From positions 1 to 22,131 of the forward strand of contig JAJZGH010000050.1 in assembly GCA_021798635.1 (NCBI GenBank): a stretch of 22,131 nt of DNA. Direction: 5' to 3'. Below, one piece after another: positions 7,707-17,532 of the stretch. This stretch comes from Planctomycetota bacterium. GTDB lineage: Bacteria > Planctomycetota > Phycisphaerae > WQYP01. Below the pieces are notes generated by a model. It was not told the DNA's origin, searched no databases, and saw only the letters and a list, made by a program, of their open reading frames with translations. Every line of letters starts with the position of its first letter. Position 1 is the first letter of the stretch. The translations under genes and the position numbers were made by a program.

Positions 7707-7764
7707 AATTCAACTCCTTCTTGCATTTCCCGCGGACATGCCCGCACGGTTCATGACGTATCTA

Positions 7765-10700
7765 TTATGTATGGCAATAGAATACGACGCCATTGATTTC
7801 AAACAAAATTCCGCCGTTGACCACCAGCCAGGAATGGATATCCGGAGCCGCCGCATCCGATCCGGAACGTGTTAACTGCTGATCCAGAACAATGGATCCG
7901 TTGTCCAGCCGCCCCTGGCGATCTTTCTGGTTGATCAGATACAGGTGCATGACATTGGCCGCCGGTCCCACCGGGCCGTGCGCCAACACGACAATATCCG
8001 GCGTGCCGATTTGTGCTGCCGTCAGCGGCGGGCGCGATTGCATCACAAATTCCGCTTTCCACGCGATCCGTCCGGTGCGCGTGGCGATAGCCATTAAGTT
8101 CCGCGGTGTCAACATGACCAGCGTGTTATGGTTCAGGGCCGTCTGCATCCAGATGACGCCGCTGGAAGTGAGGCCCGCATTAAGTCCCGGCTGATCCCAT
8201 TGTCGGGCACCGCTGGTAACGTCCAGACAGGTCATGCCGGTAGCCGTGGGCATAATAAGCCCATCCACGGTCAGACTTGCGGCGGTCGGAAAGGGGTCAT
8301 GCAGATTTTGTCGACTCCATATTGGAGCCGACAAGCTCACCGCAGGATCAAACATCGCCACACCCTTTTGGCCGCACAGCACCAGCCTTCCGGCCGGATC
8401 AGCCTTAATCCAATAAAAGTGATCCCCGGCATCCGCAGATAAAACTCCCGCGACGCGTCCGCTGTGGGGGCTAAGTAACACCACCTGATCAAAGGGAAGA
8501 TTCATGGCCACCGCAAAATAACGTCGTGTTTGCCGGATACAGGAAATGGTTCCATATTTTCCCAGCGCCGCCGGCTTTTTCCAGTCCGGCTTTCCACTAA
8601 GCGGATTGTAGAGCGTCAGGTCGTGTTGTCCCGCCACCAGAATACCGGCCGGCAGCATCTTGATCAGGCGGTATGTGGCGGCGCCGAGATCGCGTTGAAT
8701 GGACGCTTCGCGCCACTGCGCCGAAAATTTGGGTGATAAAACGTTATATCCTGGAACTCCTCCATTAATCATGATTCCGTTTTGTATCATCATCATTCGC
8801 GGCATTCCCGGCAGCGGGCCGTTGGCTGCGGGCACCAGCAATCCGGGTTGCCTGCCTGTTGATAATGGACGCTGCCATTGCGCACGGCCGGAATCGGTAT
8901 TGATCGCCACGATTTGATTGTCCGTAGCAAGAATAGCAAGGTGTCTCCAATAGCCCACCAGCATCGCCCGATTGGCATGAGCAATGAGATATTGCCACAT
9001 CGGCTTTAAGCCCCGGACACGCCGGGCGGAAATCTGATATCCTCCTGCGGCCTTGTTTCCCAGCAGAAACATACTGTAGTGACGATACTGTTGTGAATGC
9101 TCCAGGGGTTGCAGCAGATCACCGCGCAAAGCGCCGGAGACCGCGAGTTGGGATCCAATTTTGGCATTCAGGATTGCCCGGTGTATCAACGCACCATGCG
9201 CTGCAGTCTGTTTTATATAGTTGGCATATTGGGCAAAGGTCCACACGCGCCCGTGCGTCCAATGGTAAGCGGCGAAATCATCGGCACCGCGCATGGCCAG
9301 AACCAAAGCCTGATTCCAATGCCGCAAATGCGCTAGCGCCGCGCACAACCGCGAAAGCCGCCAAGCCTTATCGGATTTGGACGCCGCCCCAAATTGCGTC
9401 CACAACAGCATGTCATAAGCCTTGGCCCACTGCCGTTTCGCGGCGAAATGGCTGGAAAGCAATCGGGCTGCCTGCAACGCCGCCGCACTGTTGGGGTACT
9501 GCAGGACCACCTGTCGCAAGGGCCGCGATGTCGTGACGCTTTGCGCCTGGGCCAGAAGTTTCTCGGCGCGACTTTCCCACGGGGCATAAACTTTTGCTCC
9601 GAACTTACGTATGACATCCAACTGAATCATGGATCGTGCGGCGGTTGATGCCGCCAGCGTAACGCCGCGATAATCCACCCCCGCGGCGCGCAACGAATCC
9701 TGTGAGAGTATCTGCTCCAGCAACACCATGGCTTTGGCCGGATGGTTGCCGGCGAGATAACAGTGCGCCATCGCCATGCGCCATGTCACCTGCTGTTGCG
9801 GCACGCGGGCAATGGCGCTGGCCTTGTGCAGATAAAAAAGTTCCGTCGCGTTGGCGCCGGACTTATTTGCCACATCTGCGGCGAATGTCATGCACACGTG
9901 GAATATCCGATCGGCTGTCGCCGGAAATGCCCCTACCTTCGGCACCGCTAACGCCACCGCCCGGGTGAGCATCTGCTGCGCCAGCCTGTTGTGGCTGGAC
10001 CGGAAGGCAACTTCAGAAAGTGTCAGGTACGCTTCGGGCTTGCCGGGATGGGCTTTAATCCGCGCGGTCAGATAGGCCAAAGCATCTTTCCAGCGGGCGT
10101 AACCGGCCGTGAGATGATCATTAACCGCCACAATCTCATGGGGGGTAACCAGCAGATTGCCGGCGGAATTAGTGTTTCCGGCGGGCCACCTGGCCATGGT
10201 ATCAACGGCTCCCGTACGGGTGTTCACCAGCAGCAGGCCGGTATTCAACGGTATGTAGATATCTCTTTGGGTTAAAAATGGCCGTCCGGAAATCGTCCCG
10301 AAGGAATGAATCGGTTGGGCGGCCCACACCTGCCTGCCGGTGCGAATATTGACCGCACAGAGTCTGCTGCCGGCCAGAATCATTTCACCATGGATCACCC
10401 CCAGCAGCATCCCGGCATGGTGCAGCGATTTACACGGCAGCGACAGAAGTTTGGCTCCCGTCCAACGATTGTATATATGAATATGCGATGCACTTCCGAA
10501 GTCGGTGTCCATGGCGATCAGTCGCGATCCGGAAATAACCGGTGCATTGAGATGCCACGGCAAGGGCCGTCGGACAATGCCATATTGCATACTGCTAAAC
10601 GGCGTATACGCCACTTTATTCACGTGCAGCCATCGTACCTGCCCGGAGTCGGCGTTCACGGCCATATCCGCGCCTAATCCGGTGGAGATATAAATGGTAT

Positions 10701-12327
10701 TGTCCGCCATGGTGGGAATAATATTAATGGTGTTAAACGGCGATGCCCCATACGCCGGCCCTGTAATGGTGCACAAATAGTGGCTCCATTGGACCGTGCC
10801 GGTAGAGGCGCGTAACCGTACCAGGCTTAGCTCATTCATTCCTGTGCCCGGCTGCGTGGCGGCTACCACGAGAAATACCGCGTGCCGGTTGGCCATTGGA
10901 ATACACGCCGGCCAGATATTCCGCCCTGCTTCGCCGGATACCAAATCGGACGCCGAAGTTTTCCATTGCAGGCCGCCGTCTGCGTTGAGACACACCACGT
11001 CAAGTCTGGCCGCGCTTATTCCAAATTGCGTTAGAATCCGGGTTGGACCGCCGGGCCGCGTTAGAACGGTATAAAGCTTCCCATTGGCCAGCGTGCAGGA
11101 GTAATGATCCAGTTCATTCATCAGCGTTGCAAGATCGGCCGTAGCACTGTTGGCGGGCAGCGGGCCATGGGGATATTGCCACAGCGTATAGCCGGAATTA
11201 ATGTCCACCGCCTGAATGCGATCCTGCAAGTTCAGATACAGGGTACCCTTGCGGCAGGTGGGAAACGAAAACAATATATCCCCGGAACTTTTTCCGGTCG
11301 CCGGATCGACGGTCAGGCCGAATGCGGGCAAAAATTGCCGCAGCTGATTTTGATATTGGATGGAAGCGGCATTCGCCGGGTGGCTTTGCGCAAAGGTGTT
11401 CAAACGCCTGGTCCACATGACCGCCGCCGGCAGCGTTCCGCGGGCGGCCACGCCGTTGCGCTGGAAATTACCTTCAAAGGTCGGCCACACTCCGGGTGTA
11501 GAAGTACGCTGATACAGTGTTGAACGTTTTAACGCCCTTCGTGCATCAGTCAGGAGATTGACGCGCTTCCCGGCGATCAAACCTGCTGCGTGCGGCGCAG
11601 TTTTTGACAATTCCGCCAACAACGTTTGCGCCAGATCTGTATCCCCCGCCAGAGCAGCCGCAACCGCAGCGTTATGCAACAACATCGGATGCCCGGTTGC
11701 CGGACCGGGATGTTTAAGCAACTGTATCCAGATTCGCGCTGCCACGGCAAATCGCCCCCGCTCAAACTGCCTCTCCGCCACAAATTGCAGTCCACCGGCT
11801 GCAGCATCGGCGGCAAAATAGCGTTCACAGGCCTTGGTCAATGAAAACAGCGAACCCGCTTGCCGGGCGTGTTCAATAACCTGTCGGGCTTTTAAGCCGT
11901 ATATCTGATTATACAAACCGTGCTGCACGGCCGGCATGGCCAACAGTGCCTTCCAGACAAACTTCCGCACGGATTCATACGTGCCATCCGGCTTTTCTAT
12001 GACACTGCTTCCATATTTGCGGGCAATGTGCTGATACCTTCGCACAGCCTGGGTCAGGTGTCCGCTGGCGATGAGCCGCCGGGCCGTGCGCAGCAGGTCT
12101 CGGGCGCCAAAGGAATCATTGACTTGAATATGGGAAAAACTTCCCGGCGTGCCGTCGGTGGATTGAGAATGAATCACGCCAAGTTGCAAAGCCGGCATAG
12201 CTGGGTTGACAACTGCGGCCGGCGCAGACCCGGCGAATGGCAGGAAAATACAACAGCACACGGCCACGGCCCATCCGCCAAGCCGTGTCATGAACTGCGA
12301 TGTTTTGCCTGCCGGGGCGGATTTCAT
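7765..12327 (-). CDS. Giant exported PQQ-type beta-propeller / TPR protein
   Basis: The product has 1520 residues. An N-terminal signal peptide spans about 1-38 (hydrophobic core WAVAVCCCIFLPFAG, then SAPAA). Residues about 70-260 are helical and TPR-like. A first PQQ-like propeller follows at about 280-735, starting with WPTFEGNFQRNG and carrying repeats such as VDINSGYTLWQ, LRASTGTVQWS, VNADSGQVRWL and VNIRTGRQVWA. A central TPR/helical block spans about 745-1080. A second propeller spans about 1105-1515, with INTDSGRAQWQ, YNPLSGKPDWK, LDVTSGARQWD and IATRTGRIAWK. The repeated TG-x-x-x-W motifs support a BamB-like propeller fold, not necessarily PQQ binding; no quinoprotein dehydrogenase active site is recognised. 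The ATG at 12327 has GGAG about 10 bases upstream. The likely location is the periplasm. The role may be scaffolding, but this is inference. Confidence 0.88.
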   Translation of the reverse strand: MKSAPAGKTSQFMTRLGGWAVAVCCCIFLPFAGSAPAAVVNPAMPALQLGVIHSQSTDGTPGSFSHIQVNDSFGARDLLRTARRLIASGHLTQAVRRYQHIARKYGSSVIEKPDGTYESVRKFVWKALLAMPAVQHGLYNQIYGLKARQVIEHARQAGSLFSLTKACERYFAADAAAGGLQFVAERQFERGRFAVAARIWIQLLKHPGPATGHPMLLHNAAVAAALAGDTDLAQTLLAELSKTAPHAAGLIAGKRVNLLTDARRALKRSTLYQRTSTPGVWPTFEGNFQRNGVAARGTLPAAVMWTRRLNTFAQSHPANAASIQYQNQLRQFLPAFGLTVDPATGKSSGDILFSFPTCRKGTLYLNLQDRIQAVDINSGYTLWQYPHGPLPANSATADLATLMNELDHYSCTLANGKLYTVLTRPGGPTRILTQFGISAARLDVVCLNADGGLQWKTSASDLVSGEAGRNIWPACIPMANRHAVFLVVAATQPGTGMNELSLVRLRASTGTVQWSHYLCTITGPAYGASPFNTINIIPTMADNTIYISTGLGADMAVNADSGQVRWLHVNKVAYTPFSSMQYGIVRRPLPWHLNAPVISGSRLIAMDTDFGSASHIHIYNRWTGAKLLSLPCKSLHHAGMLLGVIHGEMILAGSRLCAVNIRTGRQVWAAQPIHSFGTISGRPFLTQRDIYIPLNTGLLLVNTRTGAVDTMARWPAGNTNSAGNLLVTPHEIVAVNDHLTAGYARWKDALAYLTARIKAHPGKPEAYLTLSEVAFRSSHNRLAQQMLTRAVALAVPKVGAFPATADRIFHVCMTFAADVANKSGANATELFYLHKASAIARVPQQQVTWRMAMAHCYLAGNHPAKAMVLLEQILSQDSLRAAGVDYRGVTLAASTAARSMIQLDVIRKFGAKVYAPWESRAEKLLAQAQSVTTSRPLRQVVLQYPNSAAALQAARLLSSHFAAKRQWAKAYDMLLWTQFGAASKSDKAWRLSRLCAALAHLRHWNQALVLAMRGADDFAAYHWTHGRVWTFAQYANYIKQTAAHGALIHRAILNAKIGSQLAVSGALRGDLLQPLEHSQQYRHYSMFLLGNKAAGGYQISARRVRGLKPMWQYLIAHANRAMLVGYWRHLAILATDNQIVAINTDSGRAQWQRPLSTGRQPGLLVPAANGPLPGMPRMMMIQNGIMINGGVPGYNVLSPKFSAQWREASIQRDLGAATYRLIKMLPAGILVAGQHDLTLYNPLSGKPDWKKPAALGKYGTISCIRQTRRYFAVAMNLPFDQVVLLSPHSGRVAGVLSADAGDHFYWIKADPAGRLVLCGQKGVAMFDPAVSLSAPIWSRQNLHDPFPTAASLTVDGLIMPTATGMTCLDVTSGARQWDQPGLNAGLTSSGVIWMQTALNHNTLVMLTPRNLMAIATRTGRIAWKAEFVMQSRPPLTAAQIGTPDIVVLAHGPVGPAANVMHLYLINQKDRQGRLDNGSIVLDQQLTRSGSDAAAPDIHSWLVVNGGILFEINGVVFYCHT

Positions 12328-12373
12328 ATCGGTGAGGCTCCAAGGAGAATAGCGTAGTCAAAAGTTTAAGGGT

Positions 12374-13285
12374 TTACTCTTGGCCCGAACGGGGAAAATA
12401 TTTCCCCCATAGCGCTTCAAGCCGCTGTCGGGCTTCGAAAGGTATTTTCGCTTTATCAGAAAAAATCGCCAACTCCAGTGCCCGGTGCGAGGGAAAATCC
12501 TCGCCGCGGGATTCCCAGATGCGTCCCAGGGCCGCCCGAATTAAATGCAGTGCGTTTTCGGATGCAACTTGCAGATGGCTGATAATTTCCCGCATAAGCT
12601 CCATCGGAACGTGCCCGGGGGCGTGGGGTTTCCAGGCGTCGTAATCGGTGATCAGGGCGATGGAGGCATAACTGATTTCCGCCTCGCGGGCGAGTTTCGC
12701 TTCCGGCAAAAGCGTCATTCCAATGACATCTCCACCCCAACTCCGGTGCAGCCGGGATTCGGCACGGGTGGAAAACGCCGGTCCTTCCATGCACACATAG
12801 GTGCCACGGGGATGCACCACGGCATCGGCGGCAAGTTCAGAGCGGCTTTCGTAAATAATATTTCGCAATTTCTCACAGACCGGCTCGGCAAAATCAACAT
12901 GCACAGCCGCGTGGTCAAAAAAGCTTCCCGCCCGATGCACGGTGCGGTCAATCGCCTGATCCACCAGCACCAGTTGCCGCGGATGCAGATTTTCATTCAG
13001 GCTGCCCACAGCTCCCGATGCCAGAATCCACCGACAGCCCAGCATTTTCAGCGCGTAGATATTGGCACGATACGGAATCTGTGTCGGATTGAACACATGG
13101 CCCGCGCCATGACGAGCCAGAATCGCTACAGGAATCCCTTTCCAGTTGGCCAGAATCGGCGGGGCCGCCGGCGGCCCGAAAGGCGTTTGAATTTCCACGG
13201 CCTGCCCATCGCCGGGCATAAGCAGGTGCTGGCCCAAACCCGACCCGCCGATGATGCCTATTCGCTGCGTTTGTTCCATGTCCAT
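12374..13285 (-). CDS. mtnP: S-methyl-5'-thioadenosine phosphorylase
   Basis: MtnP cleaves methylthioadenosine with phosphate to adenine and 5-methylthioribose 1-phosphate, in polyamine and methionine salvage. The 303-residue protein has the purine nucleoside phosphorylase fold with the phosphate loop GGSGL (13-17), RHG (58-60), the signature CMEGPAFSTRAES (165-177), VIGMTLLPEAKLAREAEI (187-204) and TDYDAW (213-218). The two Asp in TDYD favour a 6-aminopurine, so methylthioadenosine rather than inosine or guanosine. A C-terminal stretch of about 40 residues extends past the usual core. ATG 13285 has AAGGG just upstream; ATG 13279 is an alternative two codons in. The gene diverges from leuS, and the giant propeller gene starts 46 bases after its stop. 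The function is confident. Confidence 0.93.
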   Translation of the reverse strand: MDMEQTQRIGIIGGSGLGQHLLMPGDGQAVEIQTPFGPPAAPPILANWKGIPVAILARHGAGHVFNPTQIPYRANIYALKMLGCRWILASGAVGSLNENLHPRQLVLVDQAIDRTVHRAGSFFDHAAVHVDFAEPVCEKLRNIIYESRSELAADAVVHPRGTYVCMEGPAFSTRAESRLHRSWGGDVIGMTLLPEAKLAREAEISYASIALITDYDAWKPHAPGHVPMELMREIISHLQVASENALHLIRAALGRIWESRGEDFPSHRALELAIFSDKAKIPFEARQRLEALWGKYFPRSGQE

Positions 13286-13471
13286 TAACCCTTTTCAGAA
13301 GCCCTACCCAAGCCAATGCCGCCCATGAGTCCAGACAAATGAATCATACCATAGAGTCGCGTCTGCGTTGCGGCGCGGTGGTTGTTTTTTTCTCGTAACA
13401 CCTGCTGCTACTTGTGGCCCGGCACTGCCTTTCGTATCCTTTGTCCACATCGAGATTGGAGAAAAGAACGC
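13286..13471. promoter_or_regulatory. Divergent promoter region between mtnP and leuS
   Basis: This gap of 186 bases separates divergent genes and so must hold both promoters. A TATGAT sequence on the minus strand (13348-13343) is a plausible -10 box for mtnP, with a poor -35. For leuS, GGAG at 13458-13461 acts as the Shine-Dalgarno. I saw no T-box or other clear riboswitch structure. Confidence 0.3.
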
Positions 13472-16462
13472 ATGGCGGGTTATAATCCCAGTAGTATTGA
13501 AAAGAAATGGCAGCGGATTTGGCAGGAAAATCGGATCTTCTCCGCGGAGATGCAGCCGGCCAAACCCAAGTATTATGTATTGGATATGTTTCCGTATCCG
13601 TCCGGGGAAGGTTTGCATGTCGGGCATCCTGAAGGTTATACGGCGACGGATATTGTCACGCGCTATAAGCGGGCGGCCGGATTTAATGTCATGCACCCCA
13701 TGGGCTGGGACGCCTTTGGTCTACCGGCTGAACAGTACGCCATTAAAACCGATACCCACCCGGCGGTAATAACCCGAAAAAATATAGAGCGCTTCCGCGC
13801 CCAGCTGCAAGCCATCGGTTTTTCTTATGATTGGCACCGCGAAGTCAATACCACCGACCCGCAATATTACCGCTGGACCCAGTGGATTTTTCTGCAACTG
13901 TATGACACTTGGTATGACCCCCGGCAGCAAAAGGGTCGGCCGATTGCCCAACTCGCGGCTGAATTTGCAACCGGCCGCCGGGCGCTGCCGCCATCCGCTG
14001 GAAATAAAAGCTGGTCACAGTTAGATGCGCACCAGCAGCGACGGGTGATGGAAGAATACCGTCTGGCATATGAAATTGAGGCTCCCGTCAACTGGTGCCA
14101 GGCTCTGGGCACGGTTCTGGCCAATGAGGAAGTTATCGACGGCAAAAGCGAAGTAGGGGGCTTCCCGGTGGAGCGCCGCCCCATGCGGCAATGGATGTTG
14201 CGCATCACCGCCTACGCGCAACGCCTGTTGGATGGTCTGGAGGCACTGGACTGGTCTGAATCGTTAAAAATGATGCAACGGAACTGGATTGGCCGCTCGG
14301 GAGGGGCCTTGGTGCGGTTTGCCATTGCAGACTCTGCCTCGGAAGTCACCGTTTTTACCACCCGTCCTGATACACTCTTCGGGGCCTCGTATCTGGTTCT
14401 GGCACCGGAACATCCGCTGGTAGATTTAAACACGGAAATGAACATCATATCGGCGGCGTGGCCGACGGAAATTCCGGAGCGCTGGCGATCTGGTGCCGGC
14501 TCTCCGCGCGAGGCGGCGGCGGCGTATCAGAAAAATGCGGCGTCGCGCTCCGAGCGGCAGCGCCAGGAAGACAACACAAAAACCGGAACATTTACCGGTG
14601 CCTATGCCGTTAATCCGGTAAACAATCAACGTATACCCATATTTATTTCTGATTATGTGTTAATGGGTTATGGCACCGGTGCGATCATGGCCGTTCCGGC
14701 GCATGATCAGCGCGATTTCGATTTTGCCAACGCCATGGAGCTTCCCATTCGCCGGGTTGTCAGCGCCGCTGCGGATCAAGCCGATGCCGGAAAACTACCG
14801 CTGGAATCGCCGGGCTTTGCGGTGAATTCCGCACAGCTTGACGGTTTAAGCACCGCCGAGGCCAAAAACAGAATCTGCGAACATCTGGAGCAGGAGTCGC
14901 TGGGAACCCGGCAGATCCATTATAAAATCCGGGACTGGCTTTTTTCCCGACAGCGCTATTGGGGTGAGCCGTTCCCGTTAATACACTTGCAAGAGGGTAC
15001 GACGGTGCCATTGGCGGAATCCGAACTGCCGCTGACGCTGCCGGAAGTTAAGGATTTTAAACCCACCGGCACCATGGAGCCGCCCTTATTTAAAGCCACC
15101 GCCTGGCATCAGGTGCATGTGGTACTGGATGGTCCGCCCGAAAATTTACAGGCGCGCGTAGTATCGGCCGGAACGCCCGGTGCGGTACCGGCGCGGCGTG
15201 AACTCAATACCATGCCGCAATGGGCGGGATCGTGCTGGTATTATCTGCGTTATATGGACCCTGCGAATACCAGGCAATTCTGCGATCCGGAAAAAGAAAA
15301 ATATTGGATGGCCGGCGGGGTGGATTTATACGTCGGCGGTGTGGAACACGCCGTTCTGCATTTGCTCTACTCCCGATTCTGGCACAAAGTGCTCTTTGAT
15401 CGCGGCCTGGTAAGTTCGGACGAACCATTTCGTAAATTGGTCAATCAGGGGCTGATTCTCGGTGAGGCGGAGTATACGGTCTTTGCATTGGAGAGCGGCC
15501 AACGGGTATCGGTGACAGATATTGATCCGGAGTTTTCCACACGCGTTGGGGAAAACGGCAAAGCGGAGATTATCAGCCGGCATAAATCAACCGGAGCCTT
15601 GGCGGTGGGGCAGGCATGTGATCCGGCCATGGTGGAGAAACGCGGCGACGTATTTGTCCTGAAAGCGGATAACAATATTCAGGTGGATGCCCGATCCTTT
15701 AAAATGAGTAAATCGCGCGGCAATGTGGTCAATCCTGATGATGTCATCGCGGAATATGGAGCCGACTCTCTAAGGCTTTTTGAAATGTTCATGGGACCGC
15801 TGGAACAGGTCAAGCCCTGGAGCACCGCCGGCGTTGAAGGCGTTTATCGCTTTTTACAGCGCGTGTGGAGAAATCTTCTGGGCGGCGACGATGGCGTGTT
15901 TCGCGTGGTACAGCCGCATGGCGATGGGAAGTGGACCTGCCAGGGCCGCGAGTTGTCGGCGGCGGAAGTGGAAATAGCCCTGCGTGACGCGGCGGCCATT
16001 CTCCGGCCGATGCACCGACTGATTCGCAAAGTCACGGCAGATATTGAACGATTGGCCTTTAATACCGCGATCAGCGCGATGATGGAATTCAACAATGCAC
16101 TGGCGAAGCTGACATTTGTACCGCTGGACGCGGCGTTGAATCTTCTGCGCGTGCTGGAGCCGTTCGCGCCGCATATCGCAGATGAGTTGTATCATGAACT
16201 ATCCGGCCCGGACGCGGCTGTATCCATCGCATTATTGCCCTGGCCGGGATTTGATGAAAGCCTGTGCGTGGATGAAGAATTGGATATTCCTGTACAGATT
16301 AACGGTAAGCTGGCGGGGCGTATTCGTATTGCGGTGACCAGTGATGAACAACAGGTGTTCAACATCGCGTTGGCTGATCCGCAGGTGGTCAATCGTTTGG
16401 CGCAGCGCGCAATAAAGAAGAAAATCTATATCAAAGGCCGCATGATTAATCTCGTGGTATAA
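13472..16462 (+). CDS. leuS: Leucyl-tRNA synthetase
   Basis: LeuRS charges tRNA-Leu with leucine. The product has 996 residues, well above the approximately 860 of the E. coli enzyme. Class I signatures are intact: HVGH (49-52) and KMSKS (744-748). The CP1 editing domain is present, with TTRPDTLFG (296-304) and GYGTGAIMAVPAHDQRDFDFA (399-419), including the editing Asp. An insertion of about 45 residues lies at roughly 151-197, before YEIEAPVNWC. The zinc-module cysteines found in E. coli are replaced by GKSEVGGFPVERRP, a form I associate with planctomycete and related LeuRS. The start at 13472 (MAGYNPSSIEKKWQ) fits the family and has GGAG at 13458-13461; a TTG at 13382 would add 30 residues unlike the family. 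lpxK follows 20 bases downstream, so leuS probably heads this transcript. Confidence 0.97.
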   Translation: MAGYNPSSIEKKWQRIWQENRIFSAEMQPAKPKYYVLDMFPYPSGEGLHVGHPEGYTATDIVTRYKRAAGFNVMHPMGWDAFGLPAEQYAIKTDTHPAVITRKNIERFRAQLQAIGFSYDWHREVNTTDPQYYRWTQWIFLQLYDTWYDPRQQKGRPIAQLAAEFATGRRALPPSAGNKSWSQLDAHQQRRVMEEYRLAYEIEAPVNWCQALGTVLANEEVIDGKSEVGGFPVERRPMRQWMLRITAYAQRLLDGLEALDWSESLKMMQRNWIGRSGGALVRFAIADSASEVTVFTTRPDTLFGASYLVLAPEHPLVDLNTEMNIISAAWPTEIPERWRSGAGSPREAAAAYQKNAASRSERQRQEDNTKTGTFTGAYAVNPVNNQRIPIFISDYVLMGYGTGAIMAVPAHDQRDFDFANAMELPIRRVVSAAADQADAGKLPLESPGFAVNSAQLDGLSTAEAKNRICEHLEQESLGTRQIHYKIRDWLFSRQRYWGEPFPLIHLQEGTTVPLAESELPLTLPEVKDFKPTGTMEPPLFKATAWHQVHVVLDGPPENLQARVVSAGTPGAVPARRELNTMPQWAGSCWYYLRYMDPANTRQFCDPEKEKYWMAGGVDLYVGGVEHAVLHLLYSRFWHKVLFDRGLVSSDEPFRKLVNQGLILGEAEYTVFALESGQRVSVTDIDPEFSTRVGENGKAEIISRHKSTGALAVGQACDPAMVEKRGDVFVLKADNNIQVDARSFKMSKSRGNVVNPDDVIAEYGADSLRLFEMFMGPLEQVKPWSTAGVEGVYRFLQRVWRNLLGGDDGVFRVVQPHGDGKWTCQGRELSAAEVEIALRDAAAILRPMHRLIRKVTADIERLAFNTAISAMMEFNNALAKLTFVPLDAALNLLRVLEPFAPHIADELYHELSGPDAAVSIALLPWPGFDESLCVDEELDIPVQINGKLAGRIRIAVTSDEQQVFNIALADPQVVNRLAQRAIKKKIYIKGRMINLVV

Positions 16463-16482
16463 GGGAACGTCAGGACACGTAT

Positions 16483-17526
16483 ATGCAGCAATGGTACAAC
16501 CGCGTAATTACCGGCGAGGCGGTGGGTGTACTTGCGGCGTTGCTGCGCGCCGTATTGCGGGTGGTTTCCGTTATCTACGCCCGCGTCGTGGAATGGCGCA
16601 ATATCGCGTATGACCGGGGATGGAAACAGGTCACGCGTCTGCCGGTACCGGTGATTTCTGTTGGTAATATCACCACGGGCGGCACGGGGAAGACGCCGAC
16701 GGTCATTATGATTGCCCGGTGCTTAAGCGAAGCCGGATTAAAGCCGGCAATTTTGACCCGCGGCTATGGTGCCGCCAAGGGCCGGCGCTCGGATGAAGTG
16801 ATGGTCATGGAGCAGGAATGTCCGTCTGTGCCGGTGGTCATTAATCCGGATCGGATTGCCGGCGGCCAGGAAGCCATCGCTCGGCATCAGGCTAATGTGC
16901 TGATTTTAGATGATGGATTTCAGCATCGCCGTCTGGGGCGTGATCTGGATATTGTTCTTCTTGATGCCACAAGTCCGTTGGGAGTTCCGGGGATGTTTCC
17001 GCGCGGCACCTGGCGGGAAGGCCCCGCGTCGCTGGTGCGGGCACATCATATTATCCTGACACGCTGCGAGCAGGTTTCCGGAGAACTTACGGATTTGGCT
17101 GCCGGATTATTAACGCAATGGGTAAATCCGCGCCGGATTTATAAACAGGTAACGGAAGTCCTGGGTGTATTTGATCAGAACGGCAATCCGGTTGAGGTGG
17201 CCGACCAGAACGTTCTGGCGTTTGCCGGAATCGCCAACCCCGATGGATTTGTCCGGACACTTTCTGATCTGGGACTGCACGTTTCCGCGGGGTGCTGGTT
17301 TGATGATCACCACCATTATGTACCGGAACTGGATTTTCCGGAAATGTTAAAACTTACCGCGGACCGGCGGCCCGCCGCCTGGGTAACAACCTCCAAAGAC
17401 TGGGTTAAACTGCGGGCTTTTACTCCCCCGGTGCCGCTTTGGCATGTGCGTATTGCCGCCCGAATTACCGGAGTAGCCGGCGAATTATGGCGGCAGTCGC
17501 TGGCTGATTTAGCTGACAAAAAGTAA
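16483..17526 (+). CDS. lpxK: Tetraacyldisaccharide 4'-kinase (lipid A biosynthesis)
   Basis: LpxK phosphorylates the 4' position of tetraacyldisaccharide 1-phosphate to form lipid IVA at the inner membrane. The 347-residue protein has an N-terminal hydrophobic helix (about 14-34) for membrane association, the P-loop SVGNITTGGTGKTPT (59-73), LTRGYG (91-96), and LDDGFQHRRL (142-151) with the acidic pair used in catalysis. FDDHHHY near residue 270 is also a family feature. ATG 16483 is preceded by AGGA at 16472-16475. The gene lies 20 bases after leuS and ends 6 bases before hldE, so it is surely co-transcribed with hldE. It indicates lipid A, and hence an outer membrane with lipopolysaccharide or a related lipid. 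Confidence 0.94.
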   Translation: MQQWYNRVITGEAVGVLAALLRAVLRVVSVIYARVVEWRNIAYDRGWKQVTRLPVPVISVGNITTGGTGKTPTVIMIARCLSEAGLKPAILTRGYGAAKGRRSDEVMVMEQECPSVPVVINPDRIAGGQEAIARHQANVLILDDGFQHRRLGRDLDIVLLDATSPLGVPGMFPRGTWREGPASLVRAHHIILTRCEQVSGELTDLAAGLLTQWVNPRRIYKQVTEVLGVFDQNGNPVEVADQNVLAFAGIANPDGFVRTLSDLGLHVSAGCWFDDHHHYVPELDFPEMLKLTADRRPAAWVTTSKDWVKLRAFTPPVPLWHVRIAARITGVAGELWRQSLADLADKK

Positions 17527-17532
17527 AGTGAT

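Noticed and set aside
12545..13288. Plus-strand open frame of 247 codons
   Set aside because: It is fully antisense to mtnP, whose family motifs are clear.
13382..13471. Longer leuS start at TTG 13382
   Set aside because: The extra 30 residues are unlike LeuRS N-termini, while ATG 13472 has a Shine-Dalgarno and the family start sequence.
13286..13471. T-box or leucine-responsive leader before leuS
   Set aside because: I saw no T-box consensus, no leucine-rich leader peptide and no terminator/antiterminator pair.
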